Numbered from the stretch's first letter, positions 15,262 through 25,244 are shown. The stretch is DNA of 45,812 nt from Actinomycetota bacterium (GCA_013697295.1 JACCXF010000005.1:1-45812); one strand, 5' to 3'. Translations and numbers: made by a program. Notes: a model not told the origin generated them from the sequence alone.

Positions 15262-16161
15262 CTACAGGATGCTCTCCCCGAGGGCGCTTGCTGCGAGCTC
15301 GACCGCCAAGGCGCCGGTGGCTCCAGCGTGATCCACGATCGGATTCACTTCCACCACCTCGATAGATGTAAGGGCGTCGGCTTCGGCGAGAAGCTCCATG
15401 CACAGATGAGCTTCACGGTAAGACAAGCCACCCCGCACCGGAGTTCCGACACCCGGAGCGATAGTCGGGTCGCACACATCCACGTCGAGTGACAGGTGGA
15501 CGAACCCGGTCCCCTTGACGACCTCGAGCGCCTCGGTCAGAACCCCTTCGACACCCAACCGGTCGACGTCGGACATCGTCATCACACGGATCCCAAGCTC
15601 TTTGATCAGATCCTTCTCGCCGGGATCGAGAAGGCGGACCCCGATGAGGGCCACGCGGCTTGGGTCGGCCCACGGAGCTTCTTTGAAGCCTTCGATCGAG
15701 AACCCACACTGGCCGAGCGCTGCGGCGAGAGGCATCCCGTGCACGTTTCCGGAAGGGGTGTTGTCGGGCCGGTTCATGTCGGCGTGAGCGTCTACCCATA
15801 GAACGCCGCCGGGACCGTGAGCCGCGTGAAGTCCCGCAAGTGTTCCCATCGCGATCGAGTGATCGCCGCCAAGAACGAGCGGCATCTGTCCCCGTTCGGC
15901 GATCGTCTGGACCTCGGCGGCGATCTCGGCACACGTTGCGAGGATCGCGGGGAGGTAGCGCGCATGGACGTCGGTCTCGGCCGCGACCTCCGGGATCTCG
16001 GCCACCACGTTCCCGCAATCGATGACGTCGATCCCCAAGCGCGCCAAGCGCTCGTCCAGGCCCGAGTACCTGATCGCGCTCGGCCCCATGTCGACCCCCC
16101 GTCGCGACGCTCCGAGGTCCAGTGGCGCTCCCAGGATGGTTACCGTTCGATCGCTACCCAT
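15262..16161 (-). CDS. rocF: Arginase
   Basis: Hydrolyses arginine to ornithine and urea. Binuclear manganese ligands are visible in GGDHSIAMGT, DAHADMN and SLDVDVCDP, and the RRGVDMGPSAIRYSGL N-terminal stretch is characteristic of arginase rather than agmatinase. I use ATG 16161, which leaves five residues before the first beta strand as in Bacillus arginases and overlaps terC by eight bases. ATG 16188, the track start, is a possible alternative with a closer AAGGA. Product length is 299 residues. It follows terC on the same strand, so the two may be co-transcribed. Confidence 0.9.
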   Translation of the reverse strand: MGSDRTVTILGAPLDLGASRRGVDMGPSAIRYSGLDERLARLGIDVIDCGNVVAEIPEVAAETDVHARYLPAILATCAEIAAEVQTIAERGQMPLVLGGDHSIAMGTLAGLHAAHGPGGVLWVDAHADMNRPDNTPSGNVHGMPLAAALGQCGFSIEGFKEAPWADPSRVALIGVRLLDPGEKDLIKELGIRVMTMSDVDRLGVEGVLTEALEVVKGTGFVHLSLDVDVCDPTIAPGVGTPVRGGLSYREAHLCMELLAEADALTSIEVVEVNPIVDHAGATGALAVELAASALGESIL

Positions 16162-17104
16162 GCGCGGAAGAGGTGTCGTTCTTGCCATCGTCCTTGGGTG
16201 GGATCTTCAAGGACAGAACCGTCGTGATCGCGAGAACCCCGATGATGACGCCCAACGACAGCCAGATGGGTATCTCGATGTGGAACAGCTCGACGATCAT
16301 CTTGACTCCGACGAAGCCCAACACGACCGCCAGGCCGTAGTGCAGCAGATGCAACCGGTTCATCGCGCCGGCAAGGGTGAAATACAAGGCTCGCAGCCCC
16401 AACACCGCGAAGACGTTGGACGTCAGGACGATGAAAGGCTCCTTCGTGATACCGAATATCGCCGGAATCGAGTCGAGAGCGAAAACGACATCCGTCATCT
16501 CGATGAAGATGAGCGTGATGAACAGCGGGGTCGCGAGCCGTTTCCCGTTCTCGACCGTGAAGAGGTTCTGACCGTCGAAGTTTTTCGTCGAGGGAAATCT
16601 CTTCTGTGCGAACTTGAGGATCGCGTTGTCTTCGGGATGGATATCCTCTCCGCCGCCCCTCGCGATGCGATAGGCGGTAAAGATAAGAAAGGCTCCGAAG
16701 ACGGGTATGACCCAGTCGAACCTGTTGATCAGTGCGACGCCGATGGCGATGAAGATGCCACGAAAGATGATCGCACCTAGGATCCCGTAGAACAGGACTT
16801 GATGTTGATATTTCAGAGGCACTGCGAAGTAGGTGAAGATGACAACGAACACGAACATGTTGTCGACGGACAACGAATACTCGATCAAGTAGCCGGCCGT
16901 GTACTCGATCCCGATATCGCTGCCCTGCCAGATGAAAATGATCACGCCGAAGATGACCGCCAGGCTTATCCACACCGCGAGCCACGTCGCGGACTCCTTG
17001 AGCGTCGGCTCGTGCTCCTCCGTGTGGAAGAACTTGAGGTCCACGACCAGCATCGCGATGACGAACGCGATGAATCCGGCGTAGTAATACCAGTGGACTT
17101 CCAC
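16154..17104 (-). CDS. TerC-family integral membrane protein
   Basis: About 316 residues with roughly eight membrane helices in two repeats. The acidic residues thought to coordinate metal occur in YLIEYSLSVDNMFVFVVIF and in MTDVVFALDSIPAIFGIT, the TerC/Alx/YkoY signatures. Family members export Mn2+ or take part in metal homeostasis and tellurite resistance. The track start (17206) gives a 34-residue polar extension; GTG 17104 behind GGGAGAG fits the family better. Manganese-dependent arginase is encoded directly downstream, an attractive but unproven metal link. Confidence 0.88.
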   Translation of the reverse strand: MEVHWYYYAGFIAFVIAMLVVDLKFFHTEEHEPTLKESATWLAVWISLAVIFGVIIFIWQGSDIGIEYTAGYLIEYSLSVDNMFVFVVIFTYFAVPLKYQHQVLFYGILGAIIFRGIFIAIGVALINRFDWVIPVFGAFLIFTAYRIARGGGEDIHPEDNAILKFAQKRFPSTKNFDGQNLFTVENGKRLATPLFITLIFIEMTDVVFALDSIPAIFGITKEPFIVLTSNVFAVLGLRALYFTLAGAMNRLHLLHYGLAVVLGFVGVKMIVELFHIEIPIWLSLGVIIGVLAITTVLSLKIPPKDDGKNDTSSAHG

Positions 17105-17206
17105 GTCTCTCCCAGGATCCTCGTAGGGACGCACGACCCGCGCCGCAAGGGGGAGGAGATTCCTTCCCGGCAGCGTCGGCGCCACGATAACAGCGGTCCA
17201 ACGCAA

Positions 17207-18076
17207 ATGAACGCCTCAATACCGCGGAGCGACGGGGCGGGGGTCGCACTCGGGGTGGGAGCTGCGCTCGCCTTCAGCACCCTTGCGATCTTCGCGAAGC
17301 TCGGTTATCGGGAGGGTGCCGATGCGCTACCGCTGCTCGCCACCCGCTTCTCGATAGCTGCGGCTCTCTTATGGATCGTCGCTCTGATCCGCCGGCCGGT
17401 CGCCACCGGGAACCGAACCAGTCACCTCCGGCTTCTCCTGCTCGGCGCCTTCGGTTACGGGCTCGAGTCGTTCCTTTTCTTCTCTGCTTTGGAGCGTGCT
17501 CCCGCTGCGATCGTCGGGCTCGTGTTCTACAGCTATCCGTTGTGGACGAGCCTGTTCAGCATCACCGCCCGCCTGGAGCCTTTCACCTGGCGTTTGGTCG
17601 CAGCGCTCGTATTGGGCACCGCGGGGGTGGCGCTGGTTTTCGCAACCCCCCTCTCCGGTCTCGCGGGGCCTCTATTCGCGCTCGGAGCCGCCGTTGCTGT
17701 AGCCGTCTATTTCACTCTGGCCCAAGTAGCCGTACGCGATACGGACGTAGCCTCCGCTGCGCGGTGGACGGCCACGGGTGCCGCCGTTGCTCTCGTCACC
17801 ATCTCGTTGATCGCGCGCAAGGGCCTGCCCATTGCAGCCTTCCCTGCAGCGGGGGCTCTTGGGATCGCCACGGTGATCGCCTTCTTACTCATGTACGCGT
17901 CGATCACGCGGATAGGGTCCGCTCGCTCGTCCATCGCAACGATGCTCGAGCCGGTGGCCACGGTGGTCTTGGCCGCCATCATCCTCAACGAGGACATCAC
18001 CCTCACGATCGTGATGGGGACGTTACTGGTCGTGGCTGCCCTCCCGGTCCTGGCGCTGCGACGACGGCCAAGGTAG
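17207..18076 (+). CDS. EamA/DMT-family transporter
   Basis: A 289-residue protein with ten hydrophobic helices arranged as two EamA repeats: FSTLAIFAKLGYREGADAL with a following LLATRFSIAAALLW, and a second copy ending in ARSSIATMLEPVATVVLAAIILNE. These drug/metabolite transporters exchange amino acids, metabolites or sugars; substrate unknown. The ATG at 17207 is chosen because the longer track ORF (16799) is antisense to terC. It is transcribed divergently from terC. Confidence 0.88.
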   Translation: MNASIPRSDGAGVALGVGAALAFSTLAIFAKLGYREGADALPLLATRFSIAAALLWIVALIRRPVATGNRTSHLRLLLLGAFGYGLESFLFFSALERAPAAIVGLVFYSYPLWTSLFSITARLEPFTWRLVAALVLGTAGVALVFATPLSGLAGPLFALGAAVAVAVYFTLAQVAVRDTDVASAARWTATGAAVALVTISLIARKGLPIAAFPAAGALGIATVIAFLLMYASITRIGSARSSIATMLEPVATVVLAAIILNEDITLTIVMGTLLVVAALPVLALRRRPR

Positions 18077-18102
18077 AGAAAGTGCACTGATATCTTGCCC
18101 CC

Positions 18103-19557
18103 GTGGACAGGAATCCGATCCCGATAAGGGCCGTGAGTGTCCTCGTGGTGTGCTTCATGATGCTCGCCTCCGCCTGCCAGACGGACTCCCCGGAAGGCGC
18201 CGACGGGCAGTCTCCTGCGCCGCAACAGCCATCGAACGCGGGTGCATCGAGCGCTCCCGGCGTCGACGAGGACGTCATCGAGGGTCTTCCGGATTTCGTG
18301 ACCGAGGGCATCGCCGCCCAGGTCGAACGCGAGCTAGCGCGCGCCGATATCGTGAGCCAGGCGCGCGAGAAGATCAAGCACTTCGTCTTCCTCGTCAAGG
18401 AGAACCGGACGTTCGATCATATGTTTGGCCGCTTCCCGGGGGCAGAGGGCGCTACCGAGGGCCTCACGTGCGACAACGAAACCGTTCCGCTTCGGAGGGC
18501 AGGAGACACGACCGTGAGTGTCGACCACTCTTTCGTTGCGGGGCTGACCGTGATCAACGGCGGACAGATGAATTGCTTCGACTCGATTCGCGCGGGCCAG
18601 GGCGAGCTGAACGCGTACGTTCAGTACCAAGAGGAAGACATCCCGAACTACTGGGAGTACGCGCGTAGGTTCACGCTCGCCGACCGATTCTTCAGTTCCG
18701 TCTACGGACCTACAACGGTCGAGCACATGTGGGTCATCTCGAGCCAGTCGGATCGCTTCGTCGATCTCCAACGACCGGATCAAGTGGGCACGGGAGAGCC
18801 GCGCGAGTTCTGCGAGGACGATCAAGAGCTCATGTGGTCATTCAAGAAGCTCACTGAGGAAGAGGAGGACGAGGCCTACCGCCTCGAGGAGATCCCGTCC
18901 ATCGTCGAACTGGTCAGCAGGTTCTGGATCGAACGGCCACCGTGTACGGACATCAGGATCCTTCCCGACATGCTCGAGGACCGGGGGATCTCCTGGAAGT
19001 ACTACTTCTCCGGCGCAGGCCCGATGCACGCGATGAAGATGATCCGCCATGTCAGGTTCGGTCCGATGTGGAAGAAGATCGTTCCGGCTTCGGACTTCAA
19101 GGCCGATCTCGCCGAGGGGCGGCTCCCGCGCGTCTCGTGGCTGATCCCACCGTGGACAGGCAGCGACCATCCCTCGGCTGCTGGGATCTGCCGCGGCGAG
19201 AACTGGACGGTCGAGTACCTCAACGCGCTCATGGCCAGTGACGCGTGGAAGAACACCGCAGTCGTGATGACGTGGGACGACTACGGCGGGTTCTACGATC
19301 ACGTGCCACCGCCACACGTCGACCTCTACGGGATGGGCCCACGCGTCCCGGCTATCGTCATCTCGCCGTGGGCGAAACCCGGCTACATAGACAAGCGGAC
19401 GTACGACTTCTCATCCGTGCTGCGAACGATCGAGGAGCTCCACGGTTTGGCTCCGATGACCGAGCGGGATGGCCGGGCGGCCCCGATGTTCGACGCGTTC
19501 GACTTCGAACAGGAGCCGCTGGATCCCCTGGTGCTCGACGAGCGTGATTGCCCGTGA
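18103..19557 (+). CDS. Secreted phosphoesterase (phospholipase C/AcpA-like), lipoprotein
   Basis: A 484-residue member of the phosphoesterase family that includes non-haemolytic phospholipase C and acid phosphatase AcpA. The N-terminus has a signal peptide with lipobox LASAC (Cys about 26), so it is lipid-anchored outside the membrane. Catalytic and metal motifs are [17 protein letters not shown] near residue 95, [12 protein letters not shown], and [16 protein letters not shown] with PWAKPGYID later on. It hydrolyses a phosphate ester, but the substrate class is not resolved. The GTG start at 18103 lies 26 bp after the EamA gene. Confidence 0.88.
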   Translation: MDRNPIPIRAVSVLVVCFMMLASACQTDSPEGADGQSPAPQQPSNAGASSAPGVDEDVIEGLPDFVTEGIAAQVERELARADIVSQAREKIKHFVFLVKENRTFDHMFGRFPGAEGATEGLTCDNETVPLRRAGDTTVSVDHSFVAGLTVINGGQMNCFDSIRAGQGELNAYVQYQEEDIPNYWEYARRFTLADRFFSSVYGPTTVEHMWVISSQSDRFVDLQRPDQVGTGEPREFCEDDQELMWSFKKLTEEEEDEAYRLEEIPSIVELVSRFWIERPPCTDIRILPDMLEDRGISWKYYFSGAGPMHAMKMIRHVRFGPMWKKIVPASDFKADLAEGRLPRVSWLIPPWTGSDHPSAAGICRGENWTVEYLNALMASDAWKNTAVVMTWDDYGGFYDHVPPPHVDLYGMGPRVPAIVISPWAKPGYIDKRTYDFSSVLRTIEELHGLAPMTERDGRAAPMFDAFDFEQEPLDPLVLDERDCP

Positions 19558-19572
19558 GTCCGTCGAGCCGTC

Positions 19573-21624
19573 CTAGGGGCTGAACTTGAAAGCCGTGGCG
19601 GAGTGCGGGGGGAACGTGTACACGATGCTCTCGGGAGGTTGCTCCACCACCGATCTCTCGATGCTCACGCGATCCGGATCCTCTTCGGTGTTTATCGACA
19701 GGTAGCTGGGGCCCGTCAGGCTCCATAGCTCCAGGGCGCTAGCTGCATCCGTGCCGCGTGTCCTGACCTCCGCTTCGACCTCGGCCGAGCGATCGCGGTT
19801 GATGACGATGAGATAGAGGTTCCCCTCTTCGTCGACGCTCGAGACCGGCACAAGTGACGCTAGAGAGGTTCCTTCGAAGATCCGTTTCGTCGGATTGCCC
19901 GTGACCCAACTGTTGACCCTCGTGGGACCCATCATCGAGGTGAACATCCTGAAGATGCTCGAGGTCGCGCTGGGAACGAAGCATGGTTTGGGCCCGATCA
20001 CCGCCTGCTCGGCCTTGTGAACCCGGGTGAACCCCTCGGGCGGGTTCTCGGGATCGAAGTCGATCAACGTGTGTTTCTCGGCCATGGGGATCTCCAGCTC
20101 GATCCAGTCCCGCATGAGCAGACCGGTGTAGAGCGCCACGTCGAGGCTTTGCAGGTAGTGATCCGGCGGATCGTCGAGCTGACCGATACCTCGCTTCAGC
20201 CACGGAGCGGGACCGTACTCCGTGACGATGATCTCGATCTCCTCCGCCCGCTCCGCCCCCGCGTACTTGAGGATCTCGTCCTCCGTGTGCTGTAGCCACT
20301 TCAGCTGGTCCTTCGGGAGACGCATCATCAAGTCGTGGAGTTGACCCGGCCCCGCAGGCTTCTCGTTGAAGATCCCGTAGCTGTGAACGACGAGGAAGTC
20401 GTATGGGTACTGCGACCCCATGGTCGACAAGAACTCCGCGCTGTGGACGGCCGCGCCGATCCGGATGCTGGGATCGACCTCTTTCATCTCGGCGTAGAAG
20501 TCCACGAAACCCTCATGGGGGCCAGACGTGTACGCGGCGGTGATGCGCGCACCCTCAGGTGGGACGTTGCCGTGCTGCGCGTCGCCGAAAGAGATCTTGC
20601 CGGTGACCTCGTTCAGCTCGTAGACGTTCTCCCGCCCGGCGACAGCCAGGTTCTCGACCCTCGTCCAAGGTTCGCCGTCCACGAAGATCGTCGCGCTGTC
20701 CGGCTCGACCGGCGGGTAGCGGATGTAGAAGGTCTGCGATTTCGAGCCGTCGCTGACCTCGGCCCCCTCACGGTGGTCGGCGTAACCCGCCACCCGGTCC
20801 TCAGCGAACTCGGTGCTTCCGCCGAACGCGTACTTCTGAGCTTTCTCGAGAAAAGAGGAGTCGCTCCCGACCCAATACACCTTGTCGCCGCTGTTGAACT
20901 CGTTCCCGACCTCCCAGTAATGGATGCCGTACGGCTCGGGATGCCCGTTCTCCGCGCGCACCTCCGCCCAGTCGCGCCCGCCGTTCGAGTTCGCGCCCAC
21001 CGGACTGTTCATGTACTCGACCCAATCGGCGGCCTCGCGCGCGGTGCCGGTCCCGAAGTTCACCATCACGTTCCCTTCGGCCCCCGTCCGTTCGAGCAGG
21101 TCGCCGAATTCATCGGGTCCGTACTCGTTCGTGACCGGCTGCAACGCCCCGCCGTTCACGTTGGGTGTTCGATCCTGGGGGGGGCCGATCCCCCTTTTCC
21201 AGTGATAGGTGTTGGCGATGCGGCCACCCGGGAAGCGCACGGCGGAAAAGCCCGCCTCCTCGAAGTTGTTCAGGAAGCGAGGATAGAAGTCCCCGGAGGC
21301 CTCGTCCCAGATCCCGAACCCGCCGTACGGATACCGGTGATTGACGCCATAGATATGGGGGCTGATCGAACCGATGTCGGCGCCGGCATCCACCACAACC
21401 CGGGTCTCTGCCCCTCCCGAGGCTTCGAGCGGGGCCGGCTCGGTCGCCGTCTGCACAAGGGCGTGGTCGGCGGGGGCCTCGTGCGGGTCGCAGCCGGCGG
21501 AGCCGTCCGCTTCGGGCGAGCCCTCCCGACCTGCGGACCCTCCCGGTCCGGACCTTGAAGGCTCGCAAGCTGCGGCCAGCAGAGCCAGGGCCATACACAC
21601 ACCCGCCATTCCTCTACGCGACAC
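19573..21624 (-). CDS. GH51-like glycosidase (alpha-L-arabinofuranosidase-like) lipoprotein with an inserted domain
   Basis: A 683-residue exported protein: lipobox LAAAC at about residue 20, then a low-complexity linker. The TIM barrel carries the clan GH-A pair: the acid/base Glu in YWEVGNEF (about residue 240) and the nucleophile in IIVTEYGP (about 467), with SPHIYGVN and RFPGGRIAN near the start as in GH51. Between them, about residues 265-365, lies an extra beta-rich domain (VDGEPWTRV, GKISFGDAQHG, VPPEGARITAAY) not part of the standard barrel. The C-terminal 150 residues form a beta sandwich. Substrate is inferred as arabinoside or related glycan. Convergent with the phosphoesterase gene. 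Confidence 0.78.
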   Translation of the reverse strand: MSRRGMAGVCMALALLAAACEPSRSGPGGSAGREGSPEADGSAGCDPHEAPADHALVQTATEPAPLEASGGAETRVVVDAGADIGSISPHIYGVNHRYPYGGFGIWDEASGDFYPRFLNNFEEAGFSAVRFPGGRIANTYHWKRGIGPPQDRTPNVNGGALQPVTNEYGPDEFGDLLERTGAEGNVMVNFGTGTAREAADWVEYMNSPVGANSNGGRDWAEVRAENGHPEPYGIHYWEVGNEFNSGDKVYWVGSDSSFLEKAQKYAFGGSTEFAEDRVAGYADHREGAEVSDGSKSQTFYIRYPPVEPDSATIFVDGEPWTRVENLAVAGRENVYELNEVTGKISFGDAQHGNVPPEGARITAAYTSGPHEGFVDFYAEMKEVDPSIRIGAAVHSAEFLSTMGSQYPYDFLVVHSYGIFNEKPAGPGQLHDLMMRLPKDQLKWLQHTEDEILKYAGAERAEEIEIIVTEYGPAPWLKRGIGQLDDPPDHYLQSLDVALYTGLLMRDWIELEIPMAEKHTLIDFDPENPPEGFTRVHKAEQAVIGPKPCFVPSATSSIFRMFTSMMGPTRVNSWVTGNPTKRIFEGTSLASLVPVSSVDEEGNLYLIVINRDRSAEVEAEVRTRGTDAASALELWSLTGPSYLSINTEEDPDRVSIERSVVEQPPESIVYTFPPHSATAFKFSP

Positions 21625-21753
21625 GCGCTCGGTTCACTCCTCTTCGTTGGTGGCTTTGATGTTGGTGACGATCGGGCCCACCTGCGTGCGCCGTGGGCCG
21701 CTGCCTGGAAGGCTAAGCTTCCCCGCAGTCAACCATAGGGGGATAACAAGCGC

Positions 21754-22782
21754 ATGAGTCGCGGGCTGGTTCTGGGCGGCGGCGGCCTGATCGGGATGGC
21801 CTATCACGCCGGTGCGCTGAAGGCCTTGGACGAGATGGGGTTGAACCCCTCGGGGGCCGACCTCGTCGTCGGGACCAGCGCGGGGGCGATCCTAGGCTCC
21901 TATCTCAGGAGCGGCTGGACGCCGCAAGACTTCTCCGACTACGCGCACGGCGTGCACCCAAATTCCGTGGCGGGCGATGACGAACAGGAAGACGAGGTGC
22001 GACGTCTCTTCTCGCCCTTGTACTCGTCACACCTCGACCGCGCTCGGAGGATGACGGGAGGCGCGTTCGCCGCCATCTCGTCGCGGGGCTACTTCCGGCC
22101 GGGAGCCGCAGGCCGCGTGCCATTGAACCTGCTCCGTAAGGCGTTCCCCTCCGGCATGTACTCGACGGAGGAGACTCGCGAACGCTTCCACAACGATCTC
22201 CCGGTCGAATGGCCGAAGCGTGACATCTTCCTCTGTGCAGTCGACCTGTACTCGGGGGCGCGAGTGCCCTTCGGCCGTAAGGGTGCGCCGAAGGCCAGCT
22301 TTCCTGATGCGGTTCTCGCATCCACCGCGATCCCGGGCGTCTTCCCGCCCGTGAAGATCGGCGATCGTCAGTACGTTGACGGCGGGGCCTTCAGCGCCAC
22401 CTCGCTCGATCTGGCGGTCGAAGCCGGCTGCGACAAGATCCTGTGCATCGCGCCGCTCGGCTACCGCACGGATGAAACCCTTCTGACGCGCGACCCGAGG
22501 ATGTGGCCACCGATGCTGATCCGGTCTCTCTTCGCACGCGCCTTGAAGCGCGAAGTGACTCAGGCGCGCGGTCTGGGGATCGATGTCTTCGTGATCCGTC
22601 CGTGGTTGACGGAGCTGAAACAGCATGGAACGAACTCCATGCGCCATCACGATCGCGCCGCCGTCGTCGAGTCCTCCCGGACTGGAACCATCCGCTTGCT
22701 GGAAGATCACCTCGACCATCCCGTGATCAAGGACCTCGCGCGTGCAAACCAGAGGGTAGCGAAAAAGGCGAGGGGCGTCTGA
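21754..22782 (+). CDS. Patatin-like phospholipase
   Basis: A 342-residue serine lipid hydrolase. The oxyanion loop GGGGLIG, the nucleophile elbow GTSAG and the dyad aspartate in DGGAF (RQYVDGGAFSATS) are all present, so it should act on phospholipids or neutral lipids. The cytoplasm is likely, as no signal peptide is seen. ATG 21754 follows GGGGGATAACAAGCGC. Its stop shares one base with the acyl-CoA synthetase start, which suggests that released fatty acids are passed to the synthetase. Confidence 0.9.
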   Translation: MSRGLVLGGGGLIGMAYHAGALKALDEMGLNPSGADLVVGTSAGAILGSYLRSGWTPQDFSDYAHGVHPNSVAGDDEQEDEVRRLFSPLYSSHLDRARRMTGGAFAAISSRGYFRPGAAGRVPLNLLRKAFPSGMYSTEETRERFHNDLPVEWPKRDIFLCAVDLYSGARVPFGRKGAPKASFPDAVLASTAIPGVFPPVKIGDRQYVDGGAFSATSLDLAVEAGCDKILCIAPLGYRTDETLLTRDPRMWPPMLIRSLFARALKREVTQARGLGIDVFVIRPWLTELKQHGTNSMRHHDRAAVVESSRTGTIRLLEDHLDHPVIKDLARANQRVAKKARGV

Positions 22783-24437
22783 TGGGCGCGCTATCCACCG
22801 CAGGCGATGGTCTGAAGCAGATCGGGCAGTTCCTTCATCCACGCACCATCGTGCAACTGCGTAAAGCCAATGCGCTTGCACCTAAGAACTCGATCGCGAT
22901 GCTGCTCTCGCTCCCGTGGTTGATCGGCAGAGGTCCGTCGCTCGGGATCATCACGCAGATGCACGGGTTCTCGCTCGCTCGAAAAGCTGCCCTGCACGAC
23001 CGCGATGGGTGTCTCACCTGGGGCGAGCTCGATAAGCGGGCGAATCAAGCCGGTCACATGCTGGAAGAGCTGGGCGTGAAGGGCGGCGACCGCGTTGCCA
23101 TGCTATTGCGGAACGGGCGCGAGATCGTCGAGACGACGCTCGGGGCGCAGAAGCTCGGAATGGTCGCGTGCCCTCTCAACACCTGGGCCAAGCCCAAGGA
23201 ACTGAGGTTCACGCTCAGCGAGGCGAAGGCAAGTGTTCTGATCTACGACACGAAGCACTCGGATCAGGTCGAGGAGTGCGCTCCCGAGGGCCTGGCCCTC
23301 GTCTACGTGGGGAACGAGGATGACGCAGTTGCGAACTCCTACTCCTACGCGGAGTTGCTGAGCGACCAATCGGTCAATCCACCTCCGTTCCTCACCAGGG
23401 AGGCGCAGAAACCTAAGGTCGTGATCCATACCTCCGGCACGACCGGCACCCCGAAGGGGGCGTCCCGAAACTCATCCGCAGCCGGAGTCGGCGCGTTGGC
23501 CAACCTGCTCAGCGTTGTTCCCTACAGTCGCGACGACATCATCGTTCTTCCGGCGCCCATGTTCCATTCATTCGGTCTCGCGACCTTCACCTTCGGCACT
23601 GCGTTGGGAGCGACGTTCGTGATGCCCGAACAGTTCGACCCGGAGGGAACCTTGCGCGCGATCGAAGAGCACGGGGCGACCGCATGCTCGCTGGTGCCGG
23701 TCATGATCAAGCGCATCCTGACTCTGGATGACGAGATCAAGTCTCGTTACGACCTTTCGAGTCTCCGAGTCGTGATGGCGAGTGGTTCTGCGATGTCAAC
23801 GGAGATGCGCAGAGCGGCGACGGAATTGTTCGGCGACGTCCTGTATGACCTGTACGGCTCGACAGAGGTTGGGTGGGTGGCCATCGCCCGGCCCCAGGAC
23901 ATGCTCGATCATCCCGGCACCGTCGGCAAACCTGTTCCCGGGATAAAGGTGGCGATCTTCAACGAAGATGGCGACCGAATCGGCCCCGGCGAGATCGGCG
24001 AGATCTACATCAAGAGTGATGTGATGTTCGAGGGTTACACGTCGGGCGATTCGAAAGAGGTGCGCGACGGATACATGACGATCGGCGACCTCGGTTACGT
24101 CGATGAGGGGGGATTCCTATTCATCGAGGGGCGGGCTGACGACATGGTTGTCGTTGGGGGAGAGAACATCTACCCCGTCGAGATCGAAGAGACCCTCGAC
24201 GACATGGACGGAGTCGAGGATGTCGCGGTGATGGGTGTTCCGGATGACGAATACGGCGAGGTGCTCGGCGCTTTCGTCGTCGGCACGGTAAAGGCCGAAG
24301 ACGTCAAGAAGTACTGCAAGGATCAGCTCGCGTCGTACAAGGTTCCGAAGCGTGTGGAGATCCTGGACGAGCTGCCCCGGACCTCCACCGGCAAGGTGCT
24401 GAAGCGCGAGTTGATCGAGCAGGTCGAAGAGGGCTAG
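22782..24437 (+). CDS. Long-chain fatty-acid--CoA ligase (AMP-binding protein)
   Basis: A 551-residue ANL-superfamily acyl-activating enzyme. Motifs in order are the P-loop HTSGTTGTPKGASR, the A5 motif YGSTEVGW, the hinge region GDLGYVDEGGFLFIEGRADDMVVVGGENIYPVEIE and the catalytic lysine in RTSTGKVLKREL. It converts free fatty acid to acyl-CoA through an acyl-AMP. The start ATG 22782 overlaps the patatin stop as TGATG; the longer track ORF is an overrun in another frame. The N-terminal 45 residues precede the adenylation domain and contain a hydrophobic stretch. Confidence 0.92.
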   Translation: MGALSTAGDGLKQIGQFLHPRTIVQLRKANALAPKNSIAMLLSLPWLIGRGPSLGIITQMHGFSLARKAALHDRDGCLTWGELDKRANQAGHMLEELGVKGGDRVAMLLRNGREIVETTLGAQKLGMVACPLNTWAKPKELRFTLSEAKASVLIYDTKHSDQVEECAPEGLALVYVGNEDDAVANSYSYAELLSDQSVNPPPFLTREAQKPKVVIHTSGTTGTPKGASRNSSAAGVGALANLLSVVPYSRDDIIVLPAPMFHSFGLATFTFGTALGATFVMPEQFDPEGTLRAIEEHGATACSLVPVMIKRILTLDDEIKSRYDLSSLRVVMASGSAMSTEMRRAATELFGDVLYDLYGSTEVGWVAIARPQDMLDHPGTVGKPVPGIKVAIFNEDGDRIGPGEIGEIYIKSDVMFEGYTSGDSKEVRDGYMTIGDLGYVDEGGFLFIEGRADDMVVVGGENIYPVEIEETLDDMDGVEDVAVMGVPDDEYGEVLGAFVVGTVKAEDVKKYCKDQLASYKVPKRVEILDELPRTSTGKVLKRELIEQVEEG

Positions 24438-25244
24438 ATGCCGCAGTTCAATCTCGACGGTTTCTCGATCTCATACGAGCAGCGGGGCCGAAAAAGGGGC
24501 GCCGCCGAGCGGCCGCTGGTCCTGATCCACGGCCTTCTGTTGCCCCGAGTTCATCACTACCCGCTGGCGGATGCGCTGGCCGAGCGAAACAACCGTGTGG
24601 TCTTGATCGACCTCTTGGGGCACGGTGAATCCGACAAGGCCGATCACTCGCGCTTTTATTCGATGGAACTCTTCGCCCAACAGGTGGTCGGTCTCATGGA
24701 TCATCTCGATCTCTCCGAGGCTGTCGTCGCGGGGACCTCTCTGGGGGCCAACGTGGCCCTCGAGGTTGTGGCTCATTCCCCTCAACGCGTGCGCGGGCTC
24801 ATCATCGAGATGCCGGTCTTGGAGCGGGCTGCGCCTGCGGCTGCTGCGATGTTCCTACCGCTCACGATCGCCTACGCCCAGATGCCCGTCGTGTTCAGGG
24901 CCCTACAACGGATCGGCGCCGTCGCACCGCGCGGCATGTCCGTTTACGGAGATGTACTCATCGACCTGCTGTCACGGGATCCGGAGCCCTCTGCCGCCGT
25001 ACTGCACGGATTGCTCACCGGCCGACTGGCCCCTCATCCGGCGGACCGCGAGAAGATGGAGCACCCTGCGCTGATCATCGGCCATGGTCGCGACCTGCTC
25101 CACCCGTTCTCCGACGCGGCCGCGCTGCATCGAGAACTCCGCAACTCAGAGCTCGTTCAGGCCAAGTCGTTCTTCGAACTGCGTTTCCCGCCGAACGGAT
25201 TGTCCGAACGGATCGCCGTGTGGCTGGACGAGGTGTGGGCATGA
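24438..25244 (+). CDS. Alpha/beta hydrolase
   Basis: A 268-residue alpha/beta-fold hydrolase with the oxyanion strand LVLIHGLL, the loop DLLGHGESDK, nucleophile GTSLGAN and the acid residue in GHGRDLLHPFSDA. The final catalytic His expected near the C-terminus is not clear (SFFELRFPP replaces the usual xxGH), so catalytic competence is uncertain. ATG directly abuts the stop of the synthetase gene with no spacer, and the stop overlaps pgl by four bases. A thioesterase or lipase-like role fits the lipid operon. Confidence 0.82.
   Translation: MPQFNLDGFSISYEQRGRKRGAAERPLVLIHGLLLPRVHHYPLADALAERNNRVVLIDLLGHGESDKADHSRFYSMELFAQQVVGLMDHLDLSEAVVAGTSLGANVALEVVAHSPQRVRGLIIEMPVLERAAPAAAAMFLPLTIAYAQMPVVFRALQRIGAVAPRGMSVYGDVLIDLLSRDPEPSAAVLHGLLTGRLAPHPADREKMEHPALIIGHGRDLLHPFSDAAALHRELRNSELVQAKSFFELRFPPNGLSERIAVWLDEVWA

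Noticed and set aside
16022-16780. 252-aa plus-strand ORF with high charge
   Set aside because: Antisense to terC/arginase; the many Asp/Glu/Arg residues reflect reading the complement of membrane-helix codons.
16140-17249. 369-aa minus-strand ORF overlapping terC in another frame
   Set aside because: Frame-shifted shadow of terC, rich in Arg, no motif.
20335-21558. 407-aa plus-strand ORF opposite the GH51-like gene
   Set aside because: Antisense shadow of a well-supported lipoprotein glycosidase; composition is Val/Arg/Asp-rich without domain motifs and no ribosome site.
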